Part shown: positions 8,112 through 15,726 of the stretch, one piece after another | Layout of the letters: every line of letters begins with the position of its first letter | How positions within the stretch are numbered: the stretch's first letter is position 1 | NCBI GenBank assembly: GCA_002025645.1 | Contig: CP018783.1 | Coordinates: 2,356,001 to 2,420,000 of the forward strand | Origin: Curtobacterium pusillum | Lineage (GTDB): Bacteria; Actinomycetota; Actinomycetes; Actinomycetales; Microbacteriaceae | DNA: 64,000 nucleotides | Direction of reading: 5' to 3' | Translations under genes and position numbers: made by a program | Notes under the pieces: model-generated | What the model saw: the letters and a program-made list of their open reading frames with translations, nothing else | Told to the model about the DNA's origin: nothing | Databases searched by the model: none

Positions 8112-9069
8112 CGTCGTACCGGAAGAGCCGGAGCTGCAGGAGGGAGATGAGCATGATGACCACGAAGAGGACCCAGGAGATCGCCGACGCGTAGCCGGTC
8201 TGGTAGTTGACGAACCCGTCGCGGTAGAGCAGGTTCACGAGGGTGTCGGTGTGGAAGACCGGGCCGCCCCCGGTCATCACGTACACGAGGTCGAAGACCT
8301 GGAACGACTGGATCGTCAGGATCATCGACGTGAAGAGCATGGTCGGCCGGATGCTCGGCAGGGTGATCCGCCAGACGGTCTGCAAGCGGTTCGCGCCGTC
8401 GAGCTCGGCGGCCTCGTACCGTTCGGCCGGCACGCCCTTCAGCCCGGCGACGAACAGGATCATCGCGAACCCGATGCTCTTCCACACCGACACGAAGATG
8501 ATCGTCGGCAGGGCGAGCGAGGTGGACTGCAGCCAGGCGACGCTCGGTAGTCCGAGCATCGTGGTGATGCCGCCGACCAGCCCGATGTCCGGGTCGAGCA
8601 GGAACTTCCACACGAGCCCGATCGTCACGAGCGAGACGATCGTCGGGAAGAAGAACACCGACCGGACGATCCGGTTCGCCAGGGTGTCCCGCTGCAGCAG
8701 CAGGGCCGCGACGAAGCCGAGGACGACGAGCAGCACGACCGACACGATCGTGTACTCGAGCGTGATCCGCAGCGCGTTCCAGAACTGCTGGTCGTGGAAC
8801 AGCTCCACGTAGTTCCCGAAGCCGACGAACGGCTGCGAGACCGCCCCGACGGTCCAGTCGAAGAACGAGTAGTACAGCGACCGCAGGATCGGGAAGACGA
8901 CGAACGCGCCGAGGATGAGCAGCGACGGGGCCATGAAGAGCCACGCCGGCTGGAACCGATGCTGTCGGCGGCGGGTGGGTCGTGCCTCCAGGCCGCTCGT
9001 CCGGCCGGAGGCCGGGGCCCCGCCACGCGGCGTGCGTGGCGGGGCCGAACCGGTGATCTGGTCGGTCAC
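8101..9069 (-). CDS. Carbohydrate ABC transporter permease (MalF type)
   Basis: A 322-residue permease of a CUT1 sugar importer with about six membrane helices. The EAA loop reads RYEAAELDGANRLQTVWRITLPSIRP in full. The GTG start at 9069 overlaps the stop codon of the binding-protein gene by 4 bp (GTGA); the longer frame upstream runs across that gene and is not coding. The N-terminal about 35 residues are basic and polar and precede the first helix (AWLFMAPSLLILGAFVVFPILRSLYYS). It pairs with the MalG-type permease downstream. Confidence 0.92.
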   Translation of the reverse strand: MTDQITGSAPPRTPRGGAPASGRTSGLEARPTRRRQHRFQPAWLFMAPSLLILGAFVVFPILRSLYYSFFDWTVGAVSQPFVGFGNYVELFHDQQFWNALRITLEYTIVSVVLLVVLGFVAALLLQRDTLANRIVRSVFFFPTIVSLVTIGLVWKFLLDPDIGLVGGITTMLGLPSVAWLQSTSLALPTIIFVSVWKSIGFAMILFVAGLKGVPAERYEAAELDGANRLQTVWRITLPSIRPTMLFTSMILTIQSFQVFDLVYVMTGGGPVFHTDTLVNLLYRDGFVNYQTGYASAISWVLFVVIMLISLLQLRLFRYDDVD

Positions 9070-10328
9070 TGGCTGCAGCCGGTGAGACCGTCGATCGTCT
9101 GACCGGCGGACTTGGTGGCGTCGGTGAGGGACTTGCCGCGGGTGATCTCGCCGATGAGCGGGACGTAGCCGTCGGAGTCGACCTTCGTGGCGTTCGGCAC
9201 GTGCGGCAGGTACAGGCGCGAGTCCGGCACCTGGCTGGCGAACACGGACACCGTGGGATCGGCCTTCAGCTTCGCGTCGTCGGACAGGTCGGTGCGCAGC
9301 GGCGGGAACCCGGTCTGCAGCGAGAACTTCTGCTGCGCGTCCTTCGACGTCCAGTACGCGAGGAACTCCTGCGCCTGCTTCGGGTACTTCGTCTTCGCCG
9401 AGATCGACAGCGGCGCGATCGAGCCGAGCGTGGTCGACTTGCCGTCGACGCCGACCGGGACCTTGACGATGCCGAGGTCGATGCCTGCCGACTTGTAGCC
9501 GGGCGCTGCCCACGGACCGTTGATCTCCATCGCGGCCTTGCCGGCCGAGAACAGCGAGTCGGCCTCGGCGCCCGTGAGTCCGACCGGACTGACCTTGTCC
9601 TTCGCGACGAGGTCGGCCCAGGTCCTGAGGGACTGCTGCCCGTCACTGGTCTGCAGGACGCTGCAGTTCTTGCCGTTCACGATGTCGCCGCCCTCGAGCC
9701 ACTGCAGCACGGGCCACATCTGGATGGTCTGGTTGTCGGCGAGGGCGATGCCGTACTTGCCGCCCGTGGTGAGCTTCTGGGCGTCCGCCGCCATCTCCTG
9801 CACCGTGGTCGGCGGGTTCGCGATGCCGGCGTCCTGGAAGAGCTTCTTGTTGTAGTACAGGCTCAGCGTGGCGAAGTTCGCCGGGACGCCGTAGAGCTTG
9901 CCGTCGTAGGTGAACTCCTTGACGGTGCCGGGGGCGAACTCGGAGGTGTTGATCTTGCCGTCGCCGCTGCCCGTGTTCGTGATGGCCATCACGGAGTTCG
10001 TCTTGACGTACTGGGCGACGGCGTTCGGGTCTGAGCTCACGGCGGCCACGTCCGGACCCTGACCGGTCAGCCAGGCCGACGGCAGCTTCTGCTGGATGGT
10101 GTCCCACGGCTGGACGGTCATCTCGACCTTGATGTCCGGGTGGACCTTCTCGAAGTCCTTGACGATCGTGGCGTAGCCCGGGCGGTCGCCGCCGGTGAAC
10201 CCGGTCCAGACCTTGAGGGTGACGGGGCCGTCGGTGCTGGCGTTGCCGCCGGCCGAACAGCCGGTCAGGGCCAGGGCCGCCACGGCGGCGAAGGCTCCGA
10301 CCGCGAGGGTCGCGCGTGCGTGCTTCAT
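9066..10328 (-). CDS. Extracellular sugar-binding lipoprotein of ABC transporter
   Basis: A 420-residue family-1 solute-binding protein. The N-terminus is a lipoprotein signal with lipobox LTGC and modified cysteine at residue 24. The mature part begins with a poly-small linker, then VTLKVWTGFTGGDRPGYATIVKDFEK, typical of CUT1 binding proteins. GKAAMEINGPW is the conserved C-terminal-lobe motif. A strong AAAGGAG precedes the ATG. It lies 66 bp downstream of the LacI gene and directly upstream of the two permeases. The ligand is probably an oligosaccharide or beta-glycoside, judged from the GH1 enzyme. Confidence 0.92.
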   Translation of the reverse strand: MKHARATLAVGAFAAVAALALTGCSAGGNASTDGPVTLKVWTGFTGGDRPGYATIVKDFEKVHPDIKVEMTVQPWDTIQQKLPSAWLTGQGPDVAAVSSDPNAVAQYVKTNSVMAITNTGSGDGKINTSEFAPGTVKEFTYDGKLYGVPANFATLSLYYNKKLFQDAGIANPPTTVQEMAADAQKLTTGGKYGIALADNQTIQMWPVLQWLEGGDIVNGKNCSVLQTSDGQQSLRTWADLVAKDKVSPVGLTGAEADSLFSAGKAAMEINGPWAAPGYKSAGIDLGIVKVPVGVDGKSTTLGSIAPLSISAKTKYPKQAQEFLAYWTSKDAQQKFSLQTGFPPLRTDLSDDAKLKADPTVSVFASQVPDSRLYLPHVPNATKVDSDGYVPLIGEITRGKSLTDATKSAGQTIDGLTGCSQ

Positions 10329-10394
10329 CGGGGAACGCTCCTTTGCGTTGCTGTGCTCGCAGGGTGGTGTGGTGTTCGGTGTGCGTGCGCCCGG

Positions 10395-11444
10395 TCAGGT
10401 GCGGACGCGTTCCGCGTCGGGGTCGCACCCGCACGAGGCGCGGACGACGAGCTCGACGGGGAGTTCGGTGTGGGCGGGCTGGCCGCCACGGTGGTCGACG
10501 AGGTCGAAGAGTCGCTCGGTCGCGATGCGGCCCATCTCCTCCGCCGGGACGCGCACGGTGGTGATGCCCGGCGTCGTCACGCGTGCGAGGCCGAAGTCGT
10601 CGAAGCCGACGACCGAGACGTCGCCGGGCACGTCGACTCCGGCGCGACGGAGGGTGTGCAGCCCACCGACCGCCATGTCGTCGTTCGCGAAGACGACGCC
10701 GTCCGGACGGGTCGTCGGGTCCTCGTGCACCATCTGCTCCATCGCGCTCGCACCCGAGGTCTCGGAGAGGTCGCCCTCGATCACGGAGACGTCGGTCAGG
10801 CCGTGCCGTGCGGCCGCGCGGAGGAAGCCCTCGCGACGGTCGAGGCCGGTCTGGTGGTCGAGCGTGCCGGTGACGTGCAGCAGACGACGGCGTCCGTGCA
10901 CCTCGACCAGGTGGTCCACGAGCCGCTCGGTCGCGGCGACGTCGTCGATGCCGACCGTGACCGCGCCGGACAGGTGCGGGTAGTTGCCGATGAGGACGGC
11001 GGGCAGCCCGCTCGCGACGAGGCCCTGCACGTGGTCGTCGTCGATCGCGGCACTGGTGACGATCGCGCCGTCGGCCGTCCGGGACCGCATCACGCGTTCG
11101 TAGGCGACGTCGCCCGAGCTCGTGTCCGCGTTCGTCGACACGATGACCTGCGCGTCGTGGGCGTTCGCCGCGGTCGACATCCCGGTGAGGACGTGCATGA
11201 AGTACAGGTGGCCGAAGACGTGCGCGGACGAGTTCGGGACGATGAGGGCGACGGCGTCGGCGCGCTGGCTGCGGAGTGCCCGGCCCGCGGAGCTCGGGAC
11301 GTAGCCGAGTTCGTCGGCGGCGCGGCGGACCGCTTCGCGGGTCCGCTCGCTGATGCGGTCGTGGCCGGCGAGGGCCATGCTCGCCGCGGCGGACGTCACG
11401 CCGACCTTCGCGGCGACGTCCTTCAGGGTGACGGACTTCGGCAT
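10395..11444 (-). CDS. LacI family transcriptional regulator
   Basis: A 349-residue LacI/GalR repressor. The DNA-binding headpiece spans residues 5-60 (VTLKDVAAKVGVTSAAASMALAG, hinge ALRSQRADAVALIVPNSS). The rest is a periplasmic-binding-protein-like ligand domain with the conserved GVVFANDDMAVGGLHTLRRAGVDVPGDVSVVGFDD stretch read in two parts. It heads the operon with the sugar-binding protein, permeases and glycosidase, and two matching operators lie just upstream of its start, so autorepression plus control of the whole operon is likely. The C-terminus carries two cysteines (CGCD), as seen in some family members. Confidence 0.93.
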   Translation of the reverse strand: MPKSVTLKDVAAKVGVTSAAASMALAGHDRISERTREAVRRAADELGYVPSSAGRALRSQRADAVALIVPNSSAHVFGHLYFMHVLTGMSTAANAHDAQVIVSTNADTSSGDVAYERVMRSRTADGAIVTSAAIDDDHVQGLVASGLPAVLIGNYPHLSGAVTVGIDDVAATERLVDHLVEVHGRRRLLHVTGTLDHQTGLDRREGFLRAAARHGLTDVSVIEGDLSETSGASAMEQMVHEDPTTRPDGVVFANDDMAVGGLHTLRRAGVDVPGDVSVVGFDDFGLARVTTPGITTVRVPAEEMGRIATERLFDLVDHRGGQPAHTELPVELVVRASCGCDPDAERVRT

Positions 11445-11467
11445 GACGCCTCCTCTTCTCGGGATGC

Positions 11468-11512
11468 TTTATCGATTAACTAGCATCATCATGCACTTAC
11501 TTAATCGATAAA
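11468..11512 (-). promoter_or_regulatory. Paired LacI-type operators
   Basis: TTTATCGATTAA (11468-11479) and its exact inverse TTAATCGATAAA (11501-11512) are each one pair off the perfect palindrome TTAATCGATTAA. They are spaced 33 bp centre to centre, about three helical turns. The A/T-rich cores stand out sharply from the surrounding GC-rich DNA. They lie 24-68 bp upstream of the LacI start codon. Confidence 0.8.
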
Positions 11513-11529
11513 ACAAGCGCTGTCCGAAA

Positions 11530-11765
11530 ACAGGCCGAGCCGCCTGGTCGTTGCAGTCGTAGAGCTGCGGCGGCGTGGCGTTGGCGGTGTTGCCGACGAC
11601 ACGTCGAGGCAGCGGCCGAACTGCGGGTTCAGTACCGAACCGTTCGCCTGCGGCACCCACTGCTACTCACCGACGCCGTTGGACGTGTACAGCTCCAGGT
11701 GGGAGCCGTTCGCCGTCGCATTGCCGACTGGCGGATCGTCCTGGAAACCGATGCAAGGCGATGCT
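11530..11765 (-). pseudogene. Remnant of ricin-type beta-trefoil (CBM13-like) lectin domain
   Basis: The minus strand translates into recognisable lectin-repeat text: CIGFQDDPPVGNATANGSHL, ELYTSNGVGE, then a TAG where Q is expected, then QWVPQANGSVLNPQFGRCLD. A frame change follows into GNTANATPPQLYDCNDQAAR. These are the QxW-type repeats normally found at the C-terminus of secreted actinobacterial glycoside hydrolases. One nonsense codon and one frameshift are visible, and no catalytic domain is left in the window, so this is a decayed fragment. Confidence 0.72.
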
Positions 11766-12079
11766 CGTCCGCCGCACACCCTCGGTGCGTCTGGATCGAT
11801 ACGACTGGACGAACAGCGTCCGAACCTGGTCCTCGTCACGGTCGCGAACGACCGAATCGGGAAGAACCGGGGGAGCGATCCTCGAAGACGTCGGACACGG
11901 GGCCGCCCGTGAACCGTGCTGCGCGACCTCGAGGGAAACGATTTCTGCGCGGGGTATCCATCATCATCCGCAAGGCGTTACTGCGACTGGCACCGCTGAA
12001 CGGTCGCGAGATCGGAGCCGGTGGTCTGCACCTGTCTCGTCCACGATCCTTGGGTTCAGCCGGTCGTTGCAACACCACG
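11766..12079. other. Gene-poor stretch between lectin remnant and IS30
   Basis: About 310 bp without a convincing gene. Short open frames on both strands show no recognisable family. The right end (about 12050-12079) has the sequence ggttcagccggtcgttgcaa, which looks like an IS30-family terminal region, and a small hairpin (TGCAACAC at 12068-12075 with GTGTTGCA at 12090-12097) spans the transposase start. Confidence 0.4.
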
Positions 12080-13267
12080 ATGATTTGGAGTGTTGCAGAT
12101 GGGATCGAGGCTGGAACACCGTGTGCTCGAGAGGCGCGGTTCTGGGAGCTATTGAGACAAGGCCTTGGGCGCACGGCGGCCTGTGATGCTGTCGGCGTGG
12201 ACCGACGTCAGGGATACCGATGGGTCACAGCAGCCGGCGGGCGGAACCCGTTCGCCCACACGCCCCGCTCCGATAGGTACCTGAGTCAGGAAGAGCGGCT
12301 CCAGATCGCGGACCTGCACCTCGGCGATGAGGGCGTGCGTGCGATCGCGAAAACACTCGGTCGGTCGCGGTCGACGATCAGCCGTGAGCTGACGACGAAC
12401 GCCGCGGCTGGTGGAACCTACCGGCCGTACTCCGCCGAGAAGCAGTGCCGTGTTCGTGCGCGGCGCCCGAAATCGCGGAAGCTGGACCGAGTCGAGCTTG
12501 CTCTGCAGGTCGAGCTGCTGTTGGTGCGGAACTGGTCCCCGGAGCAGGTCCGTGATGACCTGACCAGGACGTTCCCGAACCGGCCGGAGACGCACGTGTC
12601 GCACGAGACGATCTACCAGTCCCTGTTCGTCCAAGGCCGCGGTCACCTGCGCGCAGACCTGCACCGGCCGCGCCATCCGCCGGCACCGTGGTGAACGTCG
12701 GCAAGCGTCGTGGTCGAAGATCCGCGACACGGTCCTGATCAGCGAACGCCCCGCCGAAGCCGACGACCAGGCTGTTCCCGGGCACTGGGAGGGGGACCTG
12801 ATCGTCGGGATCAACGCGAGAAGCGCGATCGGCACCCTCGTCGAACGCACCACCCGCTACGTGATGCTGCTCCACCTGCCTGATGGGCACAGCGCCGACG
12901 CGGTCCGCGACGCGATGATCCCCGCGATCCAGACCCCGCCCGGGCATCTGCGCCGGTCGCTGACGTGGGATCAAGGCACCGAGCTTGCCCGGCACAAGGA
13001 CATCACCCTCGCCACCGACCTCGCGATCTCCTCCTGCGACCCCCACAAGCCCTGGCAGCGCGGCTCGAACGAGAACACCAACGGCCTGCTCCGACAGTGC
13101 TTCCCAAGTCCACCGAGCTCACCATCCACAGCCCGGAACGGCTCCTCGAAGTCCCTGCTGAACTCAACGGACGACCCCGCAAAACGCTCGGCCACCGCAC
13201 CCCAGCAGAAAGCCTTCGAGCAGCTACTCTCGGACCCGAAACCGCCATCGGCTACCGAGACGGGCGG
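12080..13267 (+). pseudogene. IS30-family transposase, two frameshifts, 3' truncated
   Basis: The N-terminal helix-turn-helix domain is intact in one frame (RYLSQEERLQIADLHLGDEG, then GRSRSTISREL). That frame ends at 12694, where about 14 bp seem missing compared with the family pattern RADLHRQLRTGRAIRRHRG. The catalytic domain continues in another frame (GHWEGDLIVGINARSAIGTL, carrying the first D; then LTWDQGTELARHKD with the second D). A 1-bp loss near 13105 shifts the frame again before FPKSTELTIHSPERLLEVPA and RPRKTLGHRTPAESL. The same 1-bp loss is present in copy 2. The protein cannot be functional as it stands. Confidence 0.85.
12872..13267 (+). repeat. 396-bp inverted repeat, left arm
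   Basis: Identical in reverse complement to 14810-15205 as far as translations in several frames and direct comparison of both ends show. It consists of the 3' part of the IS30 transposase. The two arms enclose 1542 bp with a three-gene operon. Confidence 0.88.
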
Positions 13268-13947
13268 TCGGCTTCGAGGAGCTGAAGCGTTTCTCTGCCG
13301 GCGTCTGTCAGTTCCACTCTTCTCCCGGATGGTGCCCGGACGATCCACCCCTTTGTCTCCATCGAGCGGAGCACTTGCGTCCCGAGCTGTCCGGCAGCAT
13401 GCGCGCGGCGGCCGGTCCAGTCGAGGCATCCCCGGACCCAGGGGCGTCGCCCCACCGGCGGGCGGATGTCCAGTGCGACGATGAGCGGTCCTTGCGGGAA
13501 CGGATCCAGCGGTCGGGCTGCTTCGCCGATCCGCGGGGTTTCGATGATGGCGTGGGCGACGAGCAGATCCGTCATCCGGAGCCCGAGATCACCTGCGAGG
13601 TGGTCGTAGCAGGTGCGTCCCGCACGAAGTTGTAGAGATGCACGGTGGGCTCGGAGAGAACGGACCTCCGTGATCGGTGCGATCCCCTGGAGAGCTTCGA
13701 CGGCGCGGGATGCGTCATCGCTCGCAAGGCGGTAGAGGCGGTTTCGCCCGTGTCGCTCCACATCGACGATCCGGGCATCGAGCAGGATGCGCAGGTGTTC
13801 GCTGGCGGTCGAGGCCGACACTCCTGCTTCGCGTGCGAGGGCACCGGCCGGCATTGCTCGATCCCCGAGAAGCGCCGCGACCATGCGAGCGCGGGCGGGA
13901 TCGCCGAGCGCTCTCGCTGGAACAGAGATGTCTGGTTCACCGCTCAC
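13252..13947 (-). CDS. ArsR-like winged-helix transcriptional regulator
   Basis: A 231-residue regulator. The N-terminal ArsR-type helix-turn-helix spans about residues 8-75 (LGDPARARMVAALLGDRAMPAGALAREAGVSASTASEHLRIL, read in parts). A longer C-terminal domain ends in a second small DNA-binding-like segment (RSMETKGWIVRAPSGRRVELTDAGRETLQ). It is the third gene of the OsmC-ACT-ArsR operon and overlaps the ACT gene by 4 bp. Its last few codons and stop lie inside the IS30 repeat arm (up to 13267), so the original C-terminus was probably trimmed by the IS event, though most of the protein is intact. Confidence 0.85.
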   Translation of the reverse strand: MSGEPDISVPARALGDPARARMVAALLGDRAMPAGALAREAGVSASTASEHLRILLDARIVDVERHGRNRLYRLASDDASRAVEALQGIAPITEVRSLRAHRASLQLRAGRTCYDHLAGDLGLRMTDLLVAHAIIETPRIGEAARPLDPFPQGPLIVALDIRPPVGRRPWVRGCLDWTGRRAHAAGQLGTQVLRSMETKGWIVRAPSGRRVELTDAGRETLQLLEADRPSR

Positions 13948-14318
13948 GGTGCCGGATCGGCCTCCAGGATTCTGCGCAGCGCAGCCACGTCGTCGACGAT
14001 CAGGACCTTGCGGTTGTCGTGATCACTGTACTGACCCAGCAAGCTCACTCCACCCTCAGCGATCCGCCGCATCATCCGTCCGAGAGCACCGGGGACATCG
14101 GCATCGAGTTCAGCGAGGATCGCCTCGCGGGACACGACCGGGCTGATGCCCACCGCGGCGAGGGCGGACCGAGCAGCGTCGTTGTCAGCGACCAAGTAGT
14201 GCGCGGTGCCCGACCACATCCCGCCGCCTTCGAGCCCCACGCCGGCACTCCCCAGAGCCCGCCCAATCTTCGCTAGCGACGTTGCACCGTAGGGGGCCGG
14301 CACCTCGATGTCGAACAT
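13944..14318 (-). CDS. Small ACT-like amino-acid-binding protein
   Basis: A 124-residue protein that looks like a tandem ACT-domain sensor. The first half reads FDIEVPAPYGATSLAKIGRALG and HYLVADNDAARSALAAVGI; the second half is an HTH-free alpha/beta region (EGGVSLLGQYSDHDNRKVLI then DDVAALRRIL). No catalytic motif is visible. Proteins of this type bind small molecules, and a sensory role next to an ArsR regulator and an OsmC peroxidase is an inference. Its ATG overlaps the OsmC stop codon (TGATG), and its stop overlaps the ArsR start by 4 bp, so all three are translationally coupled. Confidence 0.7.
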   Translation of the reverse strand: MFDIEVPAPYGATSLAKIGRALGSAGVGLEGGGMWSGTAHYLVADNDAARSALAAVGISPVVSREAILAELDADVPGALGRMMRRIAEGGVSLLGQYSDHDNRKVLIVDDVAALRRILEADPAP

Positions 14319-14764
14319 CAGACCACCTCGATGACCGGGTCGAGCGCGACCGGCGTGCTCAGGCTGTTCGCGATGTAGCACTGCTGATGCGCCTTCTGCA
14401 CGAGACGCTCCACACGCTCCCGCGCCGTCCCGGCGACGGTGATCTTCGGGCGCAGCAGGATCGATGTCAGCCGAATCGGACGAACGGTGTCGTCCATCAG
14501 GCCGACCGCATCGTCCCGGTAGTCGCGCACCTCCACGCCTCCGAGCGCCGCCACGGCGAGGAAGGACAGGAGCTGGCACGAGCTCGCCGCCGCGACCACC
14601 AACTTCTCAGGATTCGGCAGAGCAGCGTCGCCGCGGAACATCACGTCCGCGCTCAGGGTGATCGATGACGACCCCATCACAACCTCGTGCTGACGGTCGT
14701 AGCTGTCATACGAAATCGTCTGCCCGGTCCACACCAGACCGGTCGCGTACTCATGAGTAGTCAT
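14318..14764 (-). CDS. OsmC family peroxiredoxin-like protein
   Basis: A 148-residue OsmC/Ohr-fold protein that would reduce organic peroxides with a thiol mechanism. Both redox cysteines are present: Cys63 in AAASSCQLLSFL and Cys129 in KAHQQCYIANSL. The start at 14764 is the first ATG after the IS30 repeat arm; a longer frame runs through the IS sequence and is an artefact. A -10-like TATCGT lies exactly 6 bases before the ATG, so the mRNA is probably leaderless. It heads the OsmC-ACT-ArsR operon enclosed by the 396-bp inverted repeats. Confidence 0.88.
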   Translation of the reverse strand: MTTHEYATGLVWTGQTISYDSYDRQHEVVMGSSSITLSADVMFRGDAALPNPEKLVVAAASSCQLLSFLAVAALGGVEVRDYRDDAVGLMDDTVRPIRLTSILLRPKITVAGTARERVERLVQKAHQQCYIANSLSTPVALDPVIEVV

Positions 14765-14776
14765 GGTTCGACGATA
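14764..14776 (-). promoter_or_regulatory. Leaderless -10 element of the OsmC operon
   Basis: On the minus strand TATCGT (14776-14771) is followed by six bases and then the ATG, placing the expected transcription start on the start codon. There is no Shine-Dalgarno sequence. The -35 region would fall just before the IS30 arm, so the insertion may have changed expression. Confidence 0.5.
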
Positions 14777-14809
14777 GGGACGACTCACTTCGGCAGCCGA
14801 CGAACCGTC

Positions 14810-15205
14810 CCGCCCGTCTCGGTAGCCGATGGCGGTTTCGGGTCCGAGAGTAGCTGCTCGAAGGCTTTCTGCTGGGGTGCGGTGGCCGAGCGTTTTGCGG
14901 GGTCGTCCGTTGAGTTCAGCAGGGACTTCGAGGAGCCGTTCCGGGCTGTGGATGGTGAGCTCGGTGGACTTGGGAAGCACTGTCGGAGCAGGCCGTTGGT
15001 GTTCTCGTTCGAGCCGCGCTGCCAGGGCTTGTGGGGGTCGCAGGAGGAGATCGCGAGGTCGGTGGCGAGGGTGATGTCCTTGTGCCGGGCAAGCTCGGTG
15101 CCTTGATCCCACGTCAGCGACCGGCGCAGATGCCCGGGCGGGGTCTGGATCGCGGGGATCATCGCGTCGCGGACCGCGTCGGCGCTGTGCCCATCAGGCA
15201 GGTGG
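14810..15205 (-). repeat. 396-bp inverted repeat, right arm (IS30 3' fragment, copy 2)
   Basis: This is the reverse complement of 12872-13267, covering the C-terminal part of the IS30 transposase with the same internal 1-bp loss. It has no N-terminal part: at 15206 it abuts the inositol-monophosphatase remnant. Both arms end at the same base on the cassette side. Confidence 0.88.
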
Positions 15206-15545
15206 GCCGACGAGGGCGACGGCGACGTCGTTCGCCGTTCACGAACGCGCCGTGGCCGCGGGCTGCGGAGTACGTCTCGCCCGTGAGTGGCGGGTTCACC
15301 GCGGTGAGCACGGGCTCGTCGTCACGGATCAGCGTCGCGGTCACCACCCAACCTGCGGTGCCGTGGACGTGGTTCACGTTGCCCGCTGCGGCGTCTGTCT
15401 CCCACCACTCGTCGCGCCCCAGCGTCCCGCTACCCTTTTCATCGTCGTCCCAGTAGGCGGACGGTCGGGCGCGTTCCAGGAGCGGTCGCAGCACCGCCAC
15501 CGACGCCGCGTCGTTGGCGTCGATCGCCGGGCGAGTGTCCGCCGA
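15206..15545 (-). pseudogene. Truncated inositol-monophosphatase-like protein
   Basis: The minus-strand frame reads IDANDAASVAVLRPLLERAR, then DEWWETDAAAGNVNHVHGTA, then LIRDDEPVLTAVNPPLTGET and AARGHGAFVNGER. This matches the middle of an inositol-monophosphatase-family protein, where the DPIDGT-like loop is replaced by TDAAAGNVN. The first roughly 40 residues are missing (a TGA lies upstream in frame at about 15550) and the C-terminal half is cut off by the IS30 copy at 15206. It cannot be functional. Confidence 0.75.
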
Positions 15546-15559
15546 TTGTGCGCTTCACA

Positions 15560-15701
15560 GCGTCCCCCGCCCGTCGACCTGCCTCGTGTCCCCGTCGTTC
15601 TGGCCTGGCAGCGCCGACTCAGGTCCGACGTCGGTCACGCGTGGCTGCGGAAGCTCGTGCGCGATGTACTCGGCTCGATGCTCGCGGACTCGTCCGTGTG
15701 A
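15560..15701 (+). pseudogene. 3' remnant of a LysR-type regulator
   Basis: A short plus-strand frame ending at 15701 reads VPVVLAWQRRLRSDVGHAWL then RKLVRDVLGS, which resembles the last strand and helix of LysR effector domains (AWHxRxDxDPAHxWLR). Nothing upstream restores the rest of a LysR gene. The similarity is short, so the call is tentative. Confidence 0.45.
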
Positions 15702-15711
15702 CTGCGTCAGT

Positions 15712-15726
15712 TAGGATCCGACGATG
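15712..15726 (+). promoter_or_regulatory. Leaderless -10 element of the TetR gene
   Basis: TAGGAT (15712-15717) is followed by six bases and the ATG at 15724, with no ribosome binding site. This is the same spacing as in the SDR and OsmC promoters nearby. Confidence 0.5.

Larger units (their letters stand above)
12050..13267 (+). mobile_element. Degenerate IS30-family element, copy 1
   Basis: The element carries one broken IS30 transposase gene. Its last 396 bp (12872-13267) are repeated in inverse orientation at 14810-15205. The right terminal inverted repeat cannot be found: sequence identity with copy 2 stops at 13267 inside the expected transposase C-terminus, so the 3' end appears lost. 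The left boundary near 12050 is an estimate. Confidence 0.7.

Noticed and set aside
12660-12720. Programmed frameshift in the IS30 transposase
   Set aside because: No slippery sequence is seen, and the family normally uses one frame. About 14 bp are missing relative to the family, so it is a deletion.
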